Of a DNA stretch of 39,052 nucleotides, positions 22,434 through 30,564 are shown piece after piece. The stretch is taken from NCBI GenBank assembly GCA_009839485.1, contig VXPQ01000020.1, positions 1 to 39,052 of the forward strand, given 5' to 3'. This DNA comes from Bacteroidetes bacterium SB0662_bin_6. GTDB taxonomy: Bacteria; Bacteroidota; Rhodothermia; Rhodothermales; VXPQ01. The notes beneath the pieces were generated by a model, which searched no databases, was not told the DNA's origin, and was given only the letters and a program-made list of their open reading frames with translations. Within the stretch, counting starts at the first letter, position 1, and every line of letters begins with the position of its first letter. Made by a program: the position numbers and the translations under genes.

Positions 22434-25055
22434 GTGAACACATCCCGACTGATTTTTTTGGCCCTGTGCGCAGTGATTGCCCTTGCATGGGCCGGTTGCG
22501 GTCCGGCGGACCGGGCGGCGTTTCATGCGGCGCACCCTGCGGTCGAACGCCCATGGATCGGGCCGGAATACTGGTCGAATCCGCTTCAGGACTGGCGAAT
22601 CCGGGAAGGGCGTATCGAAAGCCTGACCCGCCGTGAAAACCGGAATGTGGCGTTGCTTGTACGGGAAGTGGCCGAAGGAAAGGGAGACGTGCATATGCGG
22701 GTCCGCCTCGGGGCCATCGCTTCCGATACGCCGCTGCCGGATTCGGGCCGGGCGGGTTTTCGTATCGGCGCGCGCGGCGCGTTTCATGATTACCGGGACA
22801 CCGCGCTGCGGGGATCCGGACTGGATGCAGGCGTGACGGCCCTGGGCAGTTTGTTTATCGGCGGGTCTTCCGAAACCGCGGGGGGCGTATCTTCGCCTGC
22901 GCTGTTTACGGATGGGGTTTTTCCTGAGGAGGGTGTGTTTCTGGATATGCGGGCGATAGAACAGGAGGACGGGCGGTATACCCTCCGGTTGCGGCTGGGA
23001 AATCCGGATGGGGAGGTGCTTGGGTCTATCGAAGCGCCGGTGGATGCCGATGCGTTGACCGGGGGGCTGGCGCTGGTGGTCGATTTCGACACCGACGGAT
23101 TGTCCGGCGAGGACACGAACCGCCCGAGTTTCTGGTTCGAGGACTGGCAGGTGAACGGCACACGGGTGCGGGCATACCCCGAGCGTGCGTTCGGTCCTGT
23201 GCTGTTCGCCATGCACACGCTGAGCAAGGGCAGCCTCTCCATGACGGCTCAGATGCCGCCGCTCTCGGAGGACGATGCACAGGAGGTACGGCTGACGGTT
23301 CGTAACAGGGGACAATGGGAAGAGGTCGGACGGGCCCCGATCGATCCTATGGCGCGCACGGCAACCTTTTCCGTGGCCGATTGGCCCGATTCGCTGGACG
23401 TTTCCTATCGCCTTGCGTACGATCTGACAAGCGCGGCGGGGCAGCCGGTCGAGCATATCCTTGAAGGTACGGTACGCCGCGATCCGGTGGACCAGGAAGA
23501 GATCGTGGTGGCGGGCTTCACGGGAAACAACGACCTCGGGTTTCCTCATGCCGATCTGGTGCGGCGCGTCGCATGGCATGACCCGGACATTCTGCTTTTC
23601 ACCGGGGACAACATCTACGAGAGCATAGGCGGATACGGCTATGTGGAAGGGCCGCTCGACACCGCGATGCTCGATTATCTGCGCAAGTGGTATCTCTTCG
23701 GCTGGGAATACGGCGAGCTTACGAAAGATATCCCCACGGTCGCCATTCCGGATGACCATGACGTGTATCACGGCAACGTATGGGGAGCCGGGGGCAAGGC
23801 CACCGGGCCCGGGGCCACGAAGAAAGAGCGACAGGATACGGGCGGGTACTTCATGCCGCCGTCCTGGGTGAACGCCGTACAGCGGACGCAGACCGCACAC
23901 CTGCCGCCGCCGTATGATCCTGAACCTGTGGAACAGGGTATTGGCGTCTATTATACCGATCTCGTGTACGGGGGCATCAGTTTCGGGATCATCGAGGATC
24001 GCAAGTGGAAAGATTCGCCGAAGATGGTGTTGCCTGCTTACCTCGAGATCGAAAACGGGTGGGCGGAAAACCGGCCGACGAACCCGCCCGAAGCGCTGCG
24101 CGCCCCGAACGCCGATCTTCTGGGGCAGCGGCAACTTGATTTTCTGGAGCATTGGGCCGCGGACTGGTCGCATGGCGCATGGATGAAATTTCTCATGTCC
24201 CAGACGATTTTCGTCAATGTAGCGACACTGCCGCAGACGGCCCCGAGCGATGTGGTGGTGCCCCGTCTCGAAATCTTCGACGTGAGCGAGTATGCTCCCA
24301 ACGACCGCATCGTGCAGGATATGGATTCCAATGGCTGGCCGAAGCACGGGCGGGATGCCGCGATCCGGGCCATCCGCAAGGGGTTCGCTTTCCATCTTGC
24401 GGGAGATCAGCATCTCGGAAGCACGATCCGGTACGGCGTGGACGCCTGGGGCGATGCGGGCTATGCACTGTGCGTGCCTTCCGTGGCCAATTTCTATCCC
24501 CGGCGGTGGTATCCCCCCGTTGCCGGCGCCAACCGCCCGGAAGGCGCTCCGAAGAACACGGGCGACTTTCTGGATGGATTCGGCAATCACATGACGGTGC
24601 TTGCGGTCTCTAACCCCTATGAGACCGGCATGGAGCCGAGAAATCTGTACGACCGGGCCCCCGGCTACGGGATTGTGCGACTGAACCGGGAAGCGCGTAC
24701 CCTGAATATCGCCAACTGGCCTCGCCACGTGGATCCGGAAGACGGCGCGCCGTACCCCGGGTGGCCCATCACCATCGGGCAGATGGACAATTACGACAGA
24801 GAGGCGGCAGCCTGGTTGCCGCAGATACAGGTGCAGGGTATGGAAGACCCTGTCGTGCAGGTGATCGACGAAGTTTCCGGCGAGATCGTCTATACGCTGC
24901 GCATTGCCGGGGCGACATTTTCCCCGAAGGTGTTCGCCGCGGGTTCCTACACGCTGCGCGTCGGCGACCCGGACGGCGCCATGCAGACATTCACAGGCGT
25001 TCGGAGCGCTGCATCTCCTGATGCTTCTGTGCTGGACATCGTGTTTGGAGGGTAA
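22434..25055 (+). CDS. PhoD-like metallophosphatase lipoprotein
   Basis: An 873-residue exported protein starting at GTG 22434 with a lipoprotein signal (lipobox WAGC, Cys22). The first about 270 residues form a beta-rich region resembling a laminin-G-like or family-specific module, then a short linker, then the phosphatase domain (about 355-740) of the PhoD/alkaline phosphatase D kind: LLFTGDNIYE, IPDDHDVYHGNVWG, and AGDQHLG supply the metal ligands. It should hydrolyse phosphomono- or diesters at the cell surface or periplasm. It follows the sulfatases on the same strand, separated by 57 bp containing a palindrome, so it may be in the operon or have its own control. The context fits a glycan carrying both sulfate and phosphate; this is inference. 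Confidence 0.88.
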   Translation: MNTSRLIFLALCAVIALAWAGCGPADRAAFHAAHPAVERPWIGPEYWSNPLQDWRIREGRIESLTRRENRNVALLVREVAEGKGDVHMRVRLGAIASDTPLPDSGRAGFRIGARGAFHDYRDTALRGSGLDAGVTALGSLFIGGSSETAGGVSSPALFTDGVFPEEGVFLDMRAIEQEDGRYTLRLRLGNPDGEVLGSIEAPVDADALTGGLALVVDFDTDGLSGEDTNRPSFWFEDWQVNGTRVRAYPERAFGPVLFAMHTLSKGSLSMTAQMPPLSEDDAQEVRLTVRNRGQWEEVGRAPIDPMARTATFSVADWPDSLDVSYRLAYDLTSAAGQPVEHILEGTVRRDPVDQEEIVVAGFTGNNDLGFPHADLVRRVAWHDPDILLFTGDNIYESIGGYGYVEGPLDTAMLDYLRKWYLFGWEYGELTKDIPTVAIPDDHDVYHGNVWGAGGKATGPGATKKERQDTGGYFMPPSWVNAVQRTQTAHLPPPYDPEPVEQGIGVYYTDLVYGGISFGIIEDRKWKDSPKMVLPAYLEIENGWAENRPTNPPEALRAPNADLLGQRQLDFLEHWAADWSHGAWMKFLMSQTIFVNVATLPQTAPSDVVVPRLEIFDVSEYAPNDRIVQDMDSNGWPKHGRDAAIRAIRKGFAFHLAGDQHLGSTIRYGVDAWGDAGYALCVPSVANFYPRRWYPPVAGANRPEGAPKNTGDFLDGFGNHMTVLAVSNPYETGMEPRNLYDRAPGYGIVRLNREARTLNIANWPRHVDPEDGAPYPGWPITIGQMDNYDREAAAWLPQIQVQGMEDPVVQVIDEVSGEIVYTLRIAGATFSPKVFAAGSYTLRVGDPDGAMQTFTGVRSAASPDASVLDIVFGG

Positions 25056-25254
25056 GGGAAGAGGGCGTGCTTTCCGGCGCAGTCCGGCATGTTTCTTGCC
25101 CCGGGAACGTGTAGCCTCACAGGCGTTTATCTGAAAGCCGCGGCGCGTTACTATTCCAGACCTTTCTGCGGCTTACTCATAACCACAGGACCACGGGAAG
25201 CGCAGGAGCGAAAATCTCCCCAACGAAGATTATACCACCCGGAAGGAGAATGCT

Positions 25255-26229
25255 ATGCAGCGTTTAATCATGATCGCATGTCTGACGGCTCTCGCGGCGG
25301 TTTCGCCGGTTTTTGCCCAGGAGAATACCAATGAAGCGGACGAATCGATGTCGGACCCGGCGGTCTGCCTGATCGGGGATCATGGGGATTTGCCGGAAGC
25401 CGACGCGCACACCTCGGCTTTTCTGGTGTGCCGGGAACTGCGCGATCAAGGTATACAAGTGGGCGAACCCGTGTACGATGCTCCGGCGTCAGCGATTGCG
25501 TACCGTGTTACGTTACACGTTTTGGGCCAGAATATCCTGGTTCGCCTAAGCGAGGAAGCCCCTGTCGGGACCGTCGTTATCGAGCGGGAACTCCTCCTGG
25601 CAGGCATCGAGGAAATGGTCTCAGCCGCGCCGAGACTGGTCGATGCGCTGGTCAACGAGACCTCGCTTGCTACTACGGTCGACATGGAGAATCTCGTCGA
25701 AGAGGAAGCCCGGGAGTTGCGGAAGATACCCGGCGAGTTCATGTGGCGTCTGGGGATGATTGGAACTTCCGTGTCCAACAACTCTGAATTCGGCGCCGAG
25801 TGGGGGTGGTTCTATGAGACGCCATCCTATGCTGTAGGAACCGAATTTCGGGGCTCCGGGGGCAGTAACGATAACGACGAGCGATTCACGTTTTTTGCCT
25901 GGTCGATCGGCGGGCAGTACTTTTTCAACAAGAAGAATATATCGCCCTATGTGGGCGGCGGTATCGCCAGATCCTGGGGTAGCCGCGATTACTACGAGGA
26001 AGAAAATTTCGACGACGATTACTATTACAGCTACACCGAGACCGATAGCGAGAGCGGCATGGGGATATATGTTGTTGGCGGGGTGGAAGCCCTTCGCCTC
26101 AGCAGAGCTCGTCTGAAACTCGAGTTGCGTATAGATCAACCATTTTACAAAGTAGGGAACCGAGCCATGACTCCGGTGTCGGTGGGCGCCTCCGTTTCCC
26201 TGCCGAGTTTTGTGACGCGGATTTTTTAG
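25255..26229 (+). CDS. Outer-membrane beta-barrel-like protein, unknown
   Basis: A 324-residue protein of no recognised family. It has a clear signal peptide (MQRLIMIACLTALAAVSPVFAQ) and a strong GGAAGGAG ribosome-binding site at 25241-25248. The N-terminal half (about 35-165) is soluble-like with two cysteines and an acidic helix; the C-terminal half (about 165-324) has alternating aromatic/polar strands, glycine-rich turns (YVGGGIARSWG) and a final Phe, typical of a small outer-membrane barrel. A very acidic Tyr-rich loop (about 244-262) would face outside. It ends 3 bp before the decarboxylase gene, so they are likely co-transcribed, though a functional link is not obvious. Confidence 0.75.
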   Translation: MQRLIMIACLTALAAVSPVFAQENTNEADESMSDPAVCLIGDHGDLPEADAHTSAFLVCRELRDQGIQVGEPVYDAPASAIAYRVTLHVLGQNILVRLSEEAPVGTVVIERELLLAGIEEMVSAAPRLVDALVNETSLATTVDMENLVEEEARELRKIPGEFMWRLGMIGTSVSNNSEFGAEWGWFYETPSYAVGTEFRGSGGSNDNDERFTFFAWSIGGQYFFNKKNISPYVGGGIARSWGSRDYYEEENFDDDYYYSYTETDSESGMGIYVVGGVEALRLSRARLKLELRIDQPFYKVGNRAMTPVSVGASVSLPSFVTRIF

Positions 26230-26232
26230 TTG

Positions 26233-27681
26233 ATGTCTGATCTCCCCGAATCTCCGCCGACAGGCGACCTGGAATCCGAAGAATTCCGTCGTGCGGGGCA
26301 CGCCGTCATAGACTGGATCGCCGACTACATTGCACATCCGGAACGGCTGCGTGTACAGCCCGATGTCGAGTCCGGGGCGCTGCTCGACAAGTTGCCGGAG
26401 GAAGCGCCTGTTCACCCGTCTCCGTATGGCGATATTCTCGCCGATTTCGAGCACACGATTCTGCCCCATGTGATGCACTGGAATCATCCCGGTTTCATGG
26501 GATACTTTTCCGCAGGCGGGTCGTCTCCGGGGGTGCTGGCGGAAACCCTGAGCGCTGCGCTGAACAACGTCGGCCTGATGTGGAATTCGTCGCCTGCCCT
26601 GACCGAACTCGAAGAAAGAACATTGCAGTGGCTGGCCCGGCTTTTGGGGCTGCCGCTGTCCTGGTTCGGCATGATTCATGGAACGGCTTCCACGGCCAGT
26701 CTTCATGCGATGATCGCTGCGCGCGAATTTGCCGCCTCCAATGCCGAAAAGGCAGGATCGACGCTGGATCTGAACCGCCTTGTCATTTATACGTCCGAGC
26801 ACGCGCACTCCTCTGTCGAAAAAACCACGGCGGCCCTTGGCCTCGGATGGGAAGCGTGTCGCAAGATCGCGGTGGACGAACGGTACGCCATGAAGCCCGA
26901 TGCGCTGCGCGAGGCGATCGCTTCGGACCTGCGGAACGGTTTTGCTCCCATTGCCGTCGTCGCCACGGTGGGGACTACGGGGTCTACGGCGGTGGATCCG
27001 GTTCCCGCCATTGCAGATATTGCCGCCGAACATGCGCTCTGGCTGCACATCGATGCGGCCTATGCGGGCGCATCCGCCATGCTTCCGGAGATGCGCCATC
27101 ACTTTGCAGGGTGCGATCGCGCCGATTCGTTCGTCGTCAATCCGCACAAGTGGATGTTCGTCCCCATGGACCTGACGGCATTCTATACCGCGCGCCCGGA
27201 ATACCTGCGCAATGCGCTCTCGCTTGTGCCGGAGTACCTGCGGAGCCGCGAATATTCCCGCACCGTCAATTATATGGAGTACGCCGTCCCGCTGGGGCGC
27301 CGGTTTCGCGCCCTCAAACTCTGGTACGTACTGCGCTCATTCGGTTCCGAACGCATTGCGGACGCCCTGCGCGAGCACATCCGGCTTGCCCGCTTGCTTG
27401 CCGGCTGGGTCGATGCTTCTCCTGACTTCGAGCGCATGGCCCCGACCGATTTTTCGCTTGTCTGCCTGCGTTTCCGGCCCGAGGGAGCCAGTGAAGAAGA
27501 GACCGATGCCGCCAACGAGCGCCTCATGCACGCGATTAACGCAACCGGCGAGTTCTTCCTTTCCCATACCAAATTGCGGGGACGGTACACGATACGGGTT
27601 GCCATCGGGAATCTGCGTACGACGGAAGAGCATGTCCGCCGTCTTTGGGAACTCCTGCAGGGGAAAGCCATCTATGCATAA
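26233..27681 (+). CDS. Aromatic-L-amino-acid decarboxylase family (PLP)
   Basis: A 482-residue group II pyridoxal-phosphate decarboxylase. The cofactor lysine is K306 in NPHKWMF; D274 in HIDAAYAG binds the pyridine nitrogen, and H190 in TSEHAHSS stacks on the ring. The N-terminal FRRAGHAVIDWIADYI and WNHPGFMGYFSAGGSSPG match aromatic decarboxylases (DOPA, tyrosine, tryptophan) rather than glutamate decarboxylase. The product would be an aromatic amine and CO2, in the cytoplasm; some plant relatives make aldehydes instead, and the residues seen here do not exclude that. ATG 26233 is preferred to the TTG just before it. The stop codon (27679-27681) lies in a nested hairpin. Confidence 0.93.
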   Translation: MSDLPESPPTGDLESEEFRRAGHAVIDWIADYIAHPERLRVQPDVESGALLDKLPEEAPVHPSPYGDILADFEHTILPHVMHWNHPGFMGYFSAGGSSPGVLAETLSAALNNVGLMWNSSPALTELEERTLQWLARLLGLPLSWFGMIHGTASTASLHAMIAAREFAASNAEKAGSTLDLNRLVIYTSEHAHSSVEKTTAALGLGWEACRKIAVDERYAMKPDALREAIASDLRNGFAPIAVVATVGTTGSTAVDPVPAIADIAAEHALWLHIDAAYAGASAMLPEMRHHFAGCDRADSFVVNPHKWMFVPMDLTAFYTARPEYLRNALSLVPEYLRSREYSRTVNYMEYAVPLGRRFRALKLWYVLRSFGSERIADALREHIRLARLLAGWVDASPDFERMAPTDFSLVCLRFRPEGASEEETDAANERLMHAINATGEFFLSHTKLRGRYTIRVAIGNLRTTEEHVRRLWELLQGKAIYA

Positions 27682-27721
27682 ATTGCATAAAAAAGGAGGG
27701 CATTATGCAAAAAATGCATAG
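27672..27721 (+). promoter_or_regulatory. Nested hairpin with exposed Shine-Dalgarno
   Basis: Outer stem CTATGCAT (27672-27679) / ATGCATAG (27714-27721), a symmetric AAA/AAA internal loop, inner stem TTGCATAA (27683-27690) / TTATGCAA (27703-27710), both perfect, and a 12-nt loop containing AGGAGGG. It overlaps the decarboxylase stop codon. As DNA it could be a double dyad operator; as RNA it could be a translational or attenuation structure. Confidence 0.6.
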
Positions 27722-27725
27722 ATGA
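27705..27725 (+). CDS. Possible six-codon leader ORF (MQKMHR)
   Basis: ATG at 27705 lies 5 nt after the loop AGGAGGG and encodes MQKMHR before TGA at 27723-27725. The start codon is in the closing half of the hairpin. It lies 117 bp before the YceI start. Translation is unproven; the good ribosome-binding site and the hairpin make a leader peptide possible. Confidence 0.25.
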   Translation: MQKMHR

Positions 27726-27842
27726 CGATTTTTTGCGAGGCTGTCTGGAAAATGGTGTAGCCTTATGTTCGCAGAACCGCACAGCCCGAATGCGGTAGAA
27801 CGCACTCATTTATTTCGTTTGCTCACAGCCCTTTTTCGCACC

Positions 27843-28460
27843 ATGAAACCTGTTCGTTTTCTTACCGTCGCCATTTTGGCCACCGCTTTCCTGCTGACCG
27901 GCGCAGTGCTTCCGGTTCATGATCGCGCCGAGGTCGTCACCTTCCATCCGGACAAGACCCATTCCAACGTCGGGTTCAAGGTGCGTCATCTCGGTATTTC
28001 CAATGTGCGCGGCGCTTTCGGCGAGTACGAAGCCACGGTACAGTTCGATCCGGAAGACCTGAGTACGCTCTCGGTGGACGCGACCATTCAGACAAGCAGC
28101 GTTGACACCGGGAATGAGCGCCGCGACAACCATCTTCGCTCGGACGATTTTTTCAATGCCGAGGAATTCCCGGAACTGCGGTTCGTGAGCAAGGAGGTTC
28201 GCGATCTCGACGGCGGCGAATTCAAACTCGTCGGCGATCTGACCATCCGGGACGTTACGAAGGAGATCATGCTGGACGCCGAATTTCTGGGCATGGCCGC
28301 AGGTCGAGAGGGACGTAAGGCCGGGTTCGAAGCGAGGACGACGATCAACCGCTTCGAGTACAATCTGAAATTCGACGCCCTGACGGAAACCGGCGGGCTG
28401 GTGGTAGGAAGCAGCGTGGAGATCATTCTGGAAATGGAACTCGACGAACAAGCGGGATAA
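27843..28460 (+). CDS. YceI family protein
   Basis: A 205-residue exported YceI-domain protein. The signal peptide is MKPVRFLTVAILATAFLLTGAVL, which fixes the start at ATG 27843 (the frame is open upstream to 27765). The lipocalin-like barrel contains the family patterns HSNVGFKVRHLGISNVRG, FDPEDLSTLSVDATI, NERRDNHLRSDDFFNAEEFPELRF and GDLTIRDVTKEI. YceI proteins bind long isoprenoids or other lipids in the periplasm and are linked to polyisoprenoid transport, stress or base induction. It stands alone here, with its own leader region and the DoxX gene 155 bp later under separate control. Confidence 0.95.
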   Translation: MKPVRFLTVAILATAFLLTGAVLPVHDRAEVVTFHPDKTHSNVGFKVRHLGISNVRGAFGEYEATVQFDPEDLSTLSVDATIQTSSVDTGNERRDNHLRSDDFFNAEEFPELRFVSKEVRDLDGGEFKLVGDLTIRDVTKEIMLDAEFLGMAAGREGRKAGFEARTTINRFEYNLKFDALTETGGLVVGSSVEIILEMELDEQAG

Positions 28461-28552
28461 TCCGTCCCCAAAGTGCGTAGCCCGCCCCCGGTGTTCGACG
28501 TGCTCGTGGAAAAAATTCTTTGCCGGGGAAGGGAGGGAATCGTAATCCGGGC

Positions 28553-28581
28553 TTGCTTTTGTAAGCGCTTTCACCTAATTA
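28553..28581 (+). promoter_or_regulatory. Promoter with LacI/cre-type operator before DoxX
   Basis: TTGCTT (28553-28558), a 17-nt spacer and TAATTA (28576-28581) could form a promoter. The spacer holds TGTAAGCGCTTTCA (28560-28573), a near-perfect palindrome matching the general operator form of LacI/GalR-family regulators and the catabolite-responsive element pattern. A repressor bound there would cover the promoter. Which regulator is unknown. Confidence 0.45.
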
Positions 28582-28615
28582 AATAGGGTGCTTCTTAACC
28601 AATCCCCCGAGAAAG

Positions 28616-29029
28616 ATGTCGAGTTTTCTGAATTCGCCCACCGGTCGCTCTATCCGGAGCTTCACCCATGCGTTTGCCCGTATTCTGATCGGCTTGTTGT
28701 TCATGCAGCATGGCGCGCAGAAGCTTTTCGGCTGGTTTGGCGGCATGGGCGAGTCCGGCGGTACGGCGGAATTGTTTTCGCTCATGGGGCTTGCAGGCGT
28801 GCTTGAATTCTTCGGCGGCCTGCTTGTCGTCGTGGGTCTTCTGACCACACCGGTTGCAGCCATCCTTGCACTCCAGATGCTTGTAGCCTATTTCATGGCC
28901 CACGCGCCGCAAGGCGGCCTGCCGATTGAAAATCGTGGAGAACTTGCCCTGCTGTATATGGCTGCGTTCGCTTTTCTCGCAGTGTCCGGCTCCGGTCCGG
29001 CCAGCCTGGACGGGAAATTGAAGAAGTAG
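28616..29029 (+). CDS. DoxX family membrane protein
   Basis: A 137-residue integral membrane protein with four hydrophobic segments (about 20-38, 58-78, 80-98, 108-125). The family signature is RILIGLLFMQHGAQKLFGWFGG at the first helix. DoxX was first described as a subunit of the archaeal thiosulfate:quinone oxidoreductase, but most bacterial members are small proteins of uncertain role in redox or thiol stress. Start ATG 28616. It is preceded by a LacI-type site and followed by a decayed DUF4199 copy, and looks monocistronic. Confidence 0.9.
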   Translation: MSSFLNSPTGRSIRSFTHAFARILIGLLFMQHGAQKLFGWFGGMGESGGTAELFSLMGLAGVLEFFGGLLVVVGLLTTPVAAILALQMLVAYFMAHAPQGGLPIENRGELALLYMAAFAFLAVSGSGPASLDGKLKK

Positions 29030-29200
29030 GTATGGAGTCAGCGCATGCCGCTTTACTACGGCGGGATCGGCGCTCCTTGCCACCTTTATCTGCCTGGTCA
29101 GGGAATGTCGCGATAAGGAATCCAGCGGCGTCTCTTTCGGGAAAATCCGGCTAATCGGCATCGTCTGTACATGCCGGTTGCATTACTGCCAGTCGCCTGC
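29029..29200 (+). pseudogene. Decayed copy of the DUF4199 gene
   Basis: From about 29029 the DNA aligns with 30552 onward, including upstream GGTATGGA and coding TACTACGGCGGGAT. The copy lacks 4 nt including the start codon (AGTCAGCGC against AATCATGAAGCGC) and about 106 nt of the interior corresponding to roughly 30604-30709. It then resumes at CTTGCCA and continues through TTTCGGGAAA to about 29200. No continuous reading frame survives. Similarity fades just where the 16-bp inverted repeat starts at 29203. Confidence 0.75.
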
Positions 29201-29202
29201 TT

Positions 29203-29243
29203 TACCTTGAAAATTGGACGACACCCTTCCAATTTTCAAGGTA
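29203..29243. promoter_or_regulatory. 16-bp perfect inverted repeat before DUF4143 ATPase
   Basis: Arms TACCTTGAAAATTGGA (29203-29218) and its complement (29228-29243), 9-nt loop, ending 19 bp before the ATPase start and followed by TTTTCG. It could be an operator, a terminator for read-through from DoxX, or the edge of an inserted module. Confidence 0.55.
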
Positions 29244-29262
29244 TTTTCGTATCATTCCGATT

Positions 29263-30411
29263 ATGATTCGGCGTGATGCACATATAAAGGCTCTGGAGCA
29301 GCTCATATCCCGGAATCCGGTGGTTGCCTTGCTTGGGGCGCGGCAGGTGGGCAAAACGACCCTTGCCCGTGAACTTGCCGGGCGACGAAGCGGGCCGACG
29401 CACCTCTTCGATCTCGAATCCACTGCCGATCTGGCGCGTCTTGCCGATCCTCTGCTCGCGCTTTCCTCCTTGCGCGGATTGATCATACTGGACGAAATAC
29501 AGCACCGTCCCGAACTCTTTCCGACACTCCGGGTGTTGTCGGATCGAGCGCCGGCGCCAGCCCGTTTTCTTGTGCTTGGCAGCGCATCCCCAAGCTTACT
29601 CCGGCAAAGTTCGGAGAGCCTGGCGGGTCGCATCGCCTATTACGAACTTCCCGGCCTTTCCCTGTCCGAGGTTACTGTGGACAAGGCCGATCTCCTATGG
29701 CTTTGGGGTGGTTTTCCGCGTTCTTTTACCGCACACAGCCATCAGGAAAGCTATCGCTGGCGTGGAGACTTTTTGCAAACTTTTCTGGCGCAGGACATCC
29801 CCCAATTCGGCATTACCGTCTCCGGTGCACTGCTGGATCGCTTCTGGTCCATGCTTGCTCATTATCATGCTCAGACGTGGAACGGTTCGGAGTTGGGGCG
29901 TGCATTCGGCGTCTCTCACCACGCCGTACGCCGGTACCTGGATATTCTTGAAGCCACCTTCATGGTACGGAGTTTGAAACCCTGGAGCGCCAATCTGGCC
30001 AAGCGCCAGGTCAAATCGCCAAAGATTTATTTGCGCGATTCCGGGTTGCTGCACCGCTTTCTGAACGTAACCACGCGCCTGGAACTGGCGCGGCATCCCA
30101 AAATCGGCGCGTCATGGGAGGGATTCATTCTCGAAAACCTGATTCAGGCGCTCGGCGTCGAAGATCGGCAATGCTATTTTTGGGGAACGCATTCCGGCGC
30201 GGAAATAGACCTCGTGGTGCAGCAAGGGGCCGGATTGCGCGGCTTCGAGATCAAACGTACGACGGCTCCTGCCGTGACTCCTTCCATGCGGTCGGCGCTC
30301 GACGATCTGAAACTGAATCGCATTGATGTGATTCATGCCGGCGCAGAGAGTTTTCCCCTCGCGAAACGAATCCATGCCGTGGCCGCCTCCCGGCTCCTGA
30401 AGGATATTTGA
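29263..30411 (+). CDS. AAA ATPase with DUF4143 domain
   Basis: A 382-residue P-loop ATPase. Walker A is GARQVGKTT at 25-33 and Walker B is LIILDEIQ at 73-80, followed by the sensor-like LVLGSASPSLL. The C-terminal part (about 200-340) is the DUF4143 domain, with FWGTHSGAEIDLVV and GFEIKRTT resembling a PD-(D/E)XK nuclease-like core (D in AEIDLV, E-I-K). This family is widespread, strain-variable and of unknown function; DNA binding or defence-type roles have been suggested. It lies between a decayed and an intact DUF4199 copy, next to a MITE end, consistent with insertion. Single gene. Confidence 0.9.
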   Translation: MIRRDAHIKALEQLISRNPVVALLGARQVGKTTLARELAGRRSGPTHLFDLESTADLARLADPLLALSSLRGLIILDEIQHRPELFPTLRVLSDRAPAPARFLVLGSASPSLLRQSSESLAGRIAYYELPGLSLSEVTVDKADLLWLWGGFPRSFTAHSHQESYRWRGDFLQTFLAQDIPQFGITVSGALLDRFWSMLAHYHAQTWNGSELGRAFGVSHHAVRRYLDILEATFMVRSLKPWSANLAKRQVKSPKIYLRDSGLLHRFLNVTTRLELARHPKIGASWEGFILENLIQALGVEDRQCYFWGTHSGAEIDLVVQQGAGLRGFEIKRTTAPAVTPSMRSALDDLKLNRIDVIHAGAESFPLAKRIHAVAASRLLKDI

Positions 30412-30485
30412 GGGGAATTTCCCGGGAGTGCGGCCAGCTAACGGCGTGCGAAACTTTTGCTTTTTCCGACGCCCAAAAGATTCTG

Positions 30486-30533
30486 CGCCGTGCCTGACGG
30501 AACAGAGCATTGCTGCATAGTGTCAACAGGCCC
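30486..30533 (-). mobile_element. Solo end of the MITE
   Basis: About 48 bp match the left end of the 265-bp elements in reverse orientation, from CGCCGTGCC to CAGGCCC, with one obvious change (TGTCAACA against TGGTAACA). No second end is nearby, so this is a remnant from a deletion or one-ended event. It lies just upstream of the DUF4199 gene. Confidence 0.75.
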
Positions 30534-30564
30534 TGGATTTTCCATCACGAATCGGTATGGAATC

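Noticed and set aside
22350-24728. A minus-strand open frame of about 790 codons
   Set aside because: Antisense to the PhoD-like gene, with no motif; the plus-strand protein has clear family motifs.
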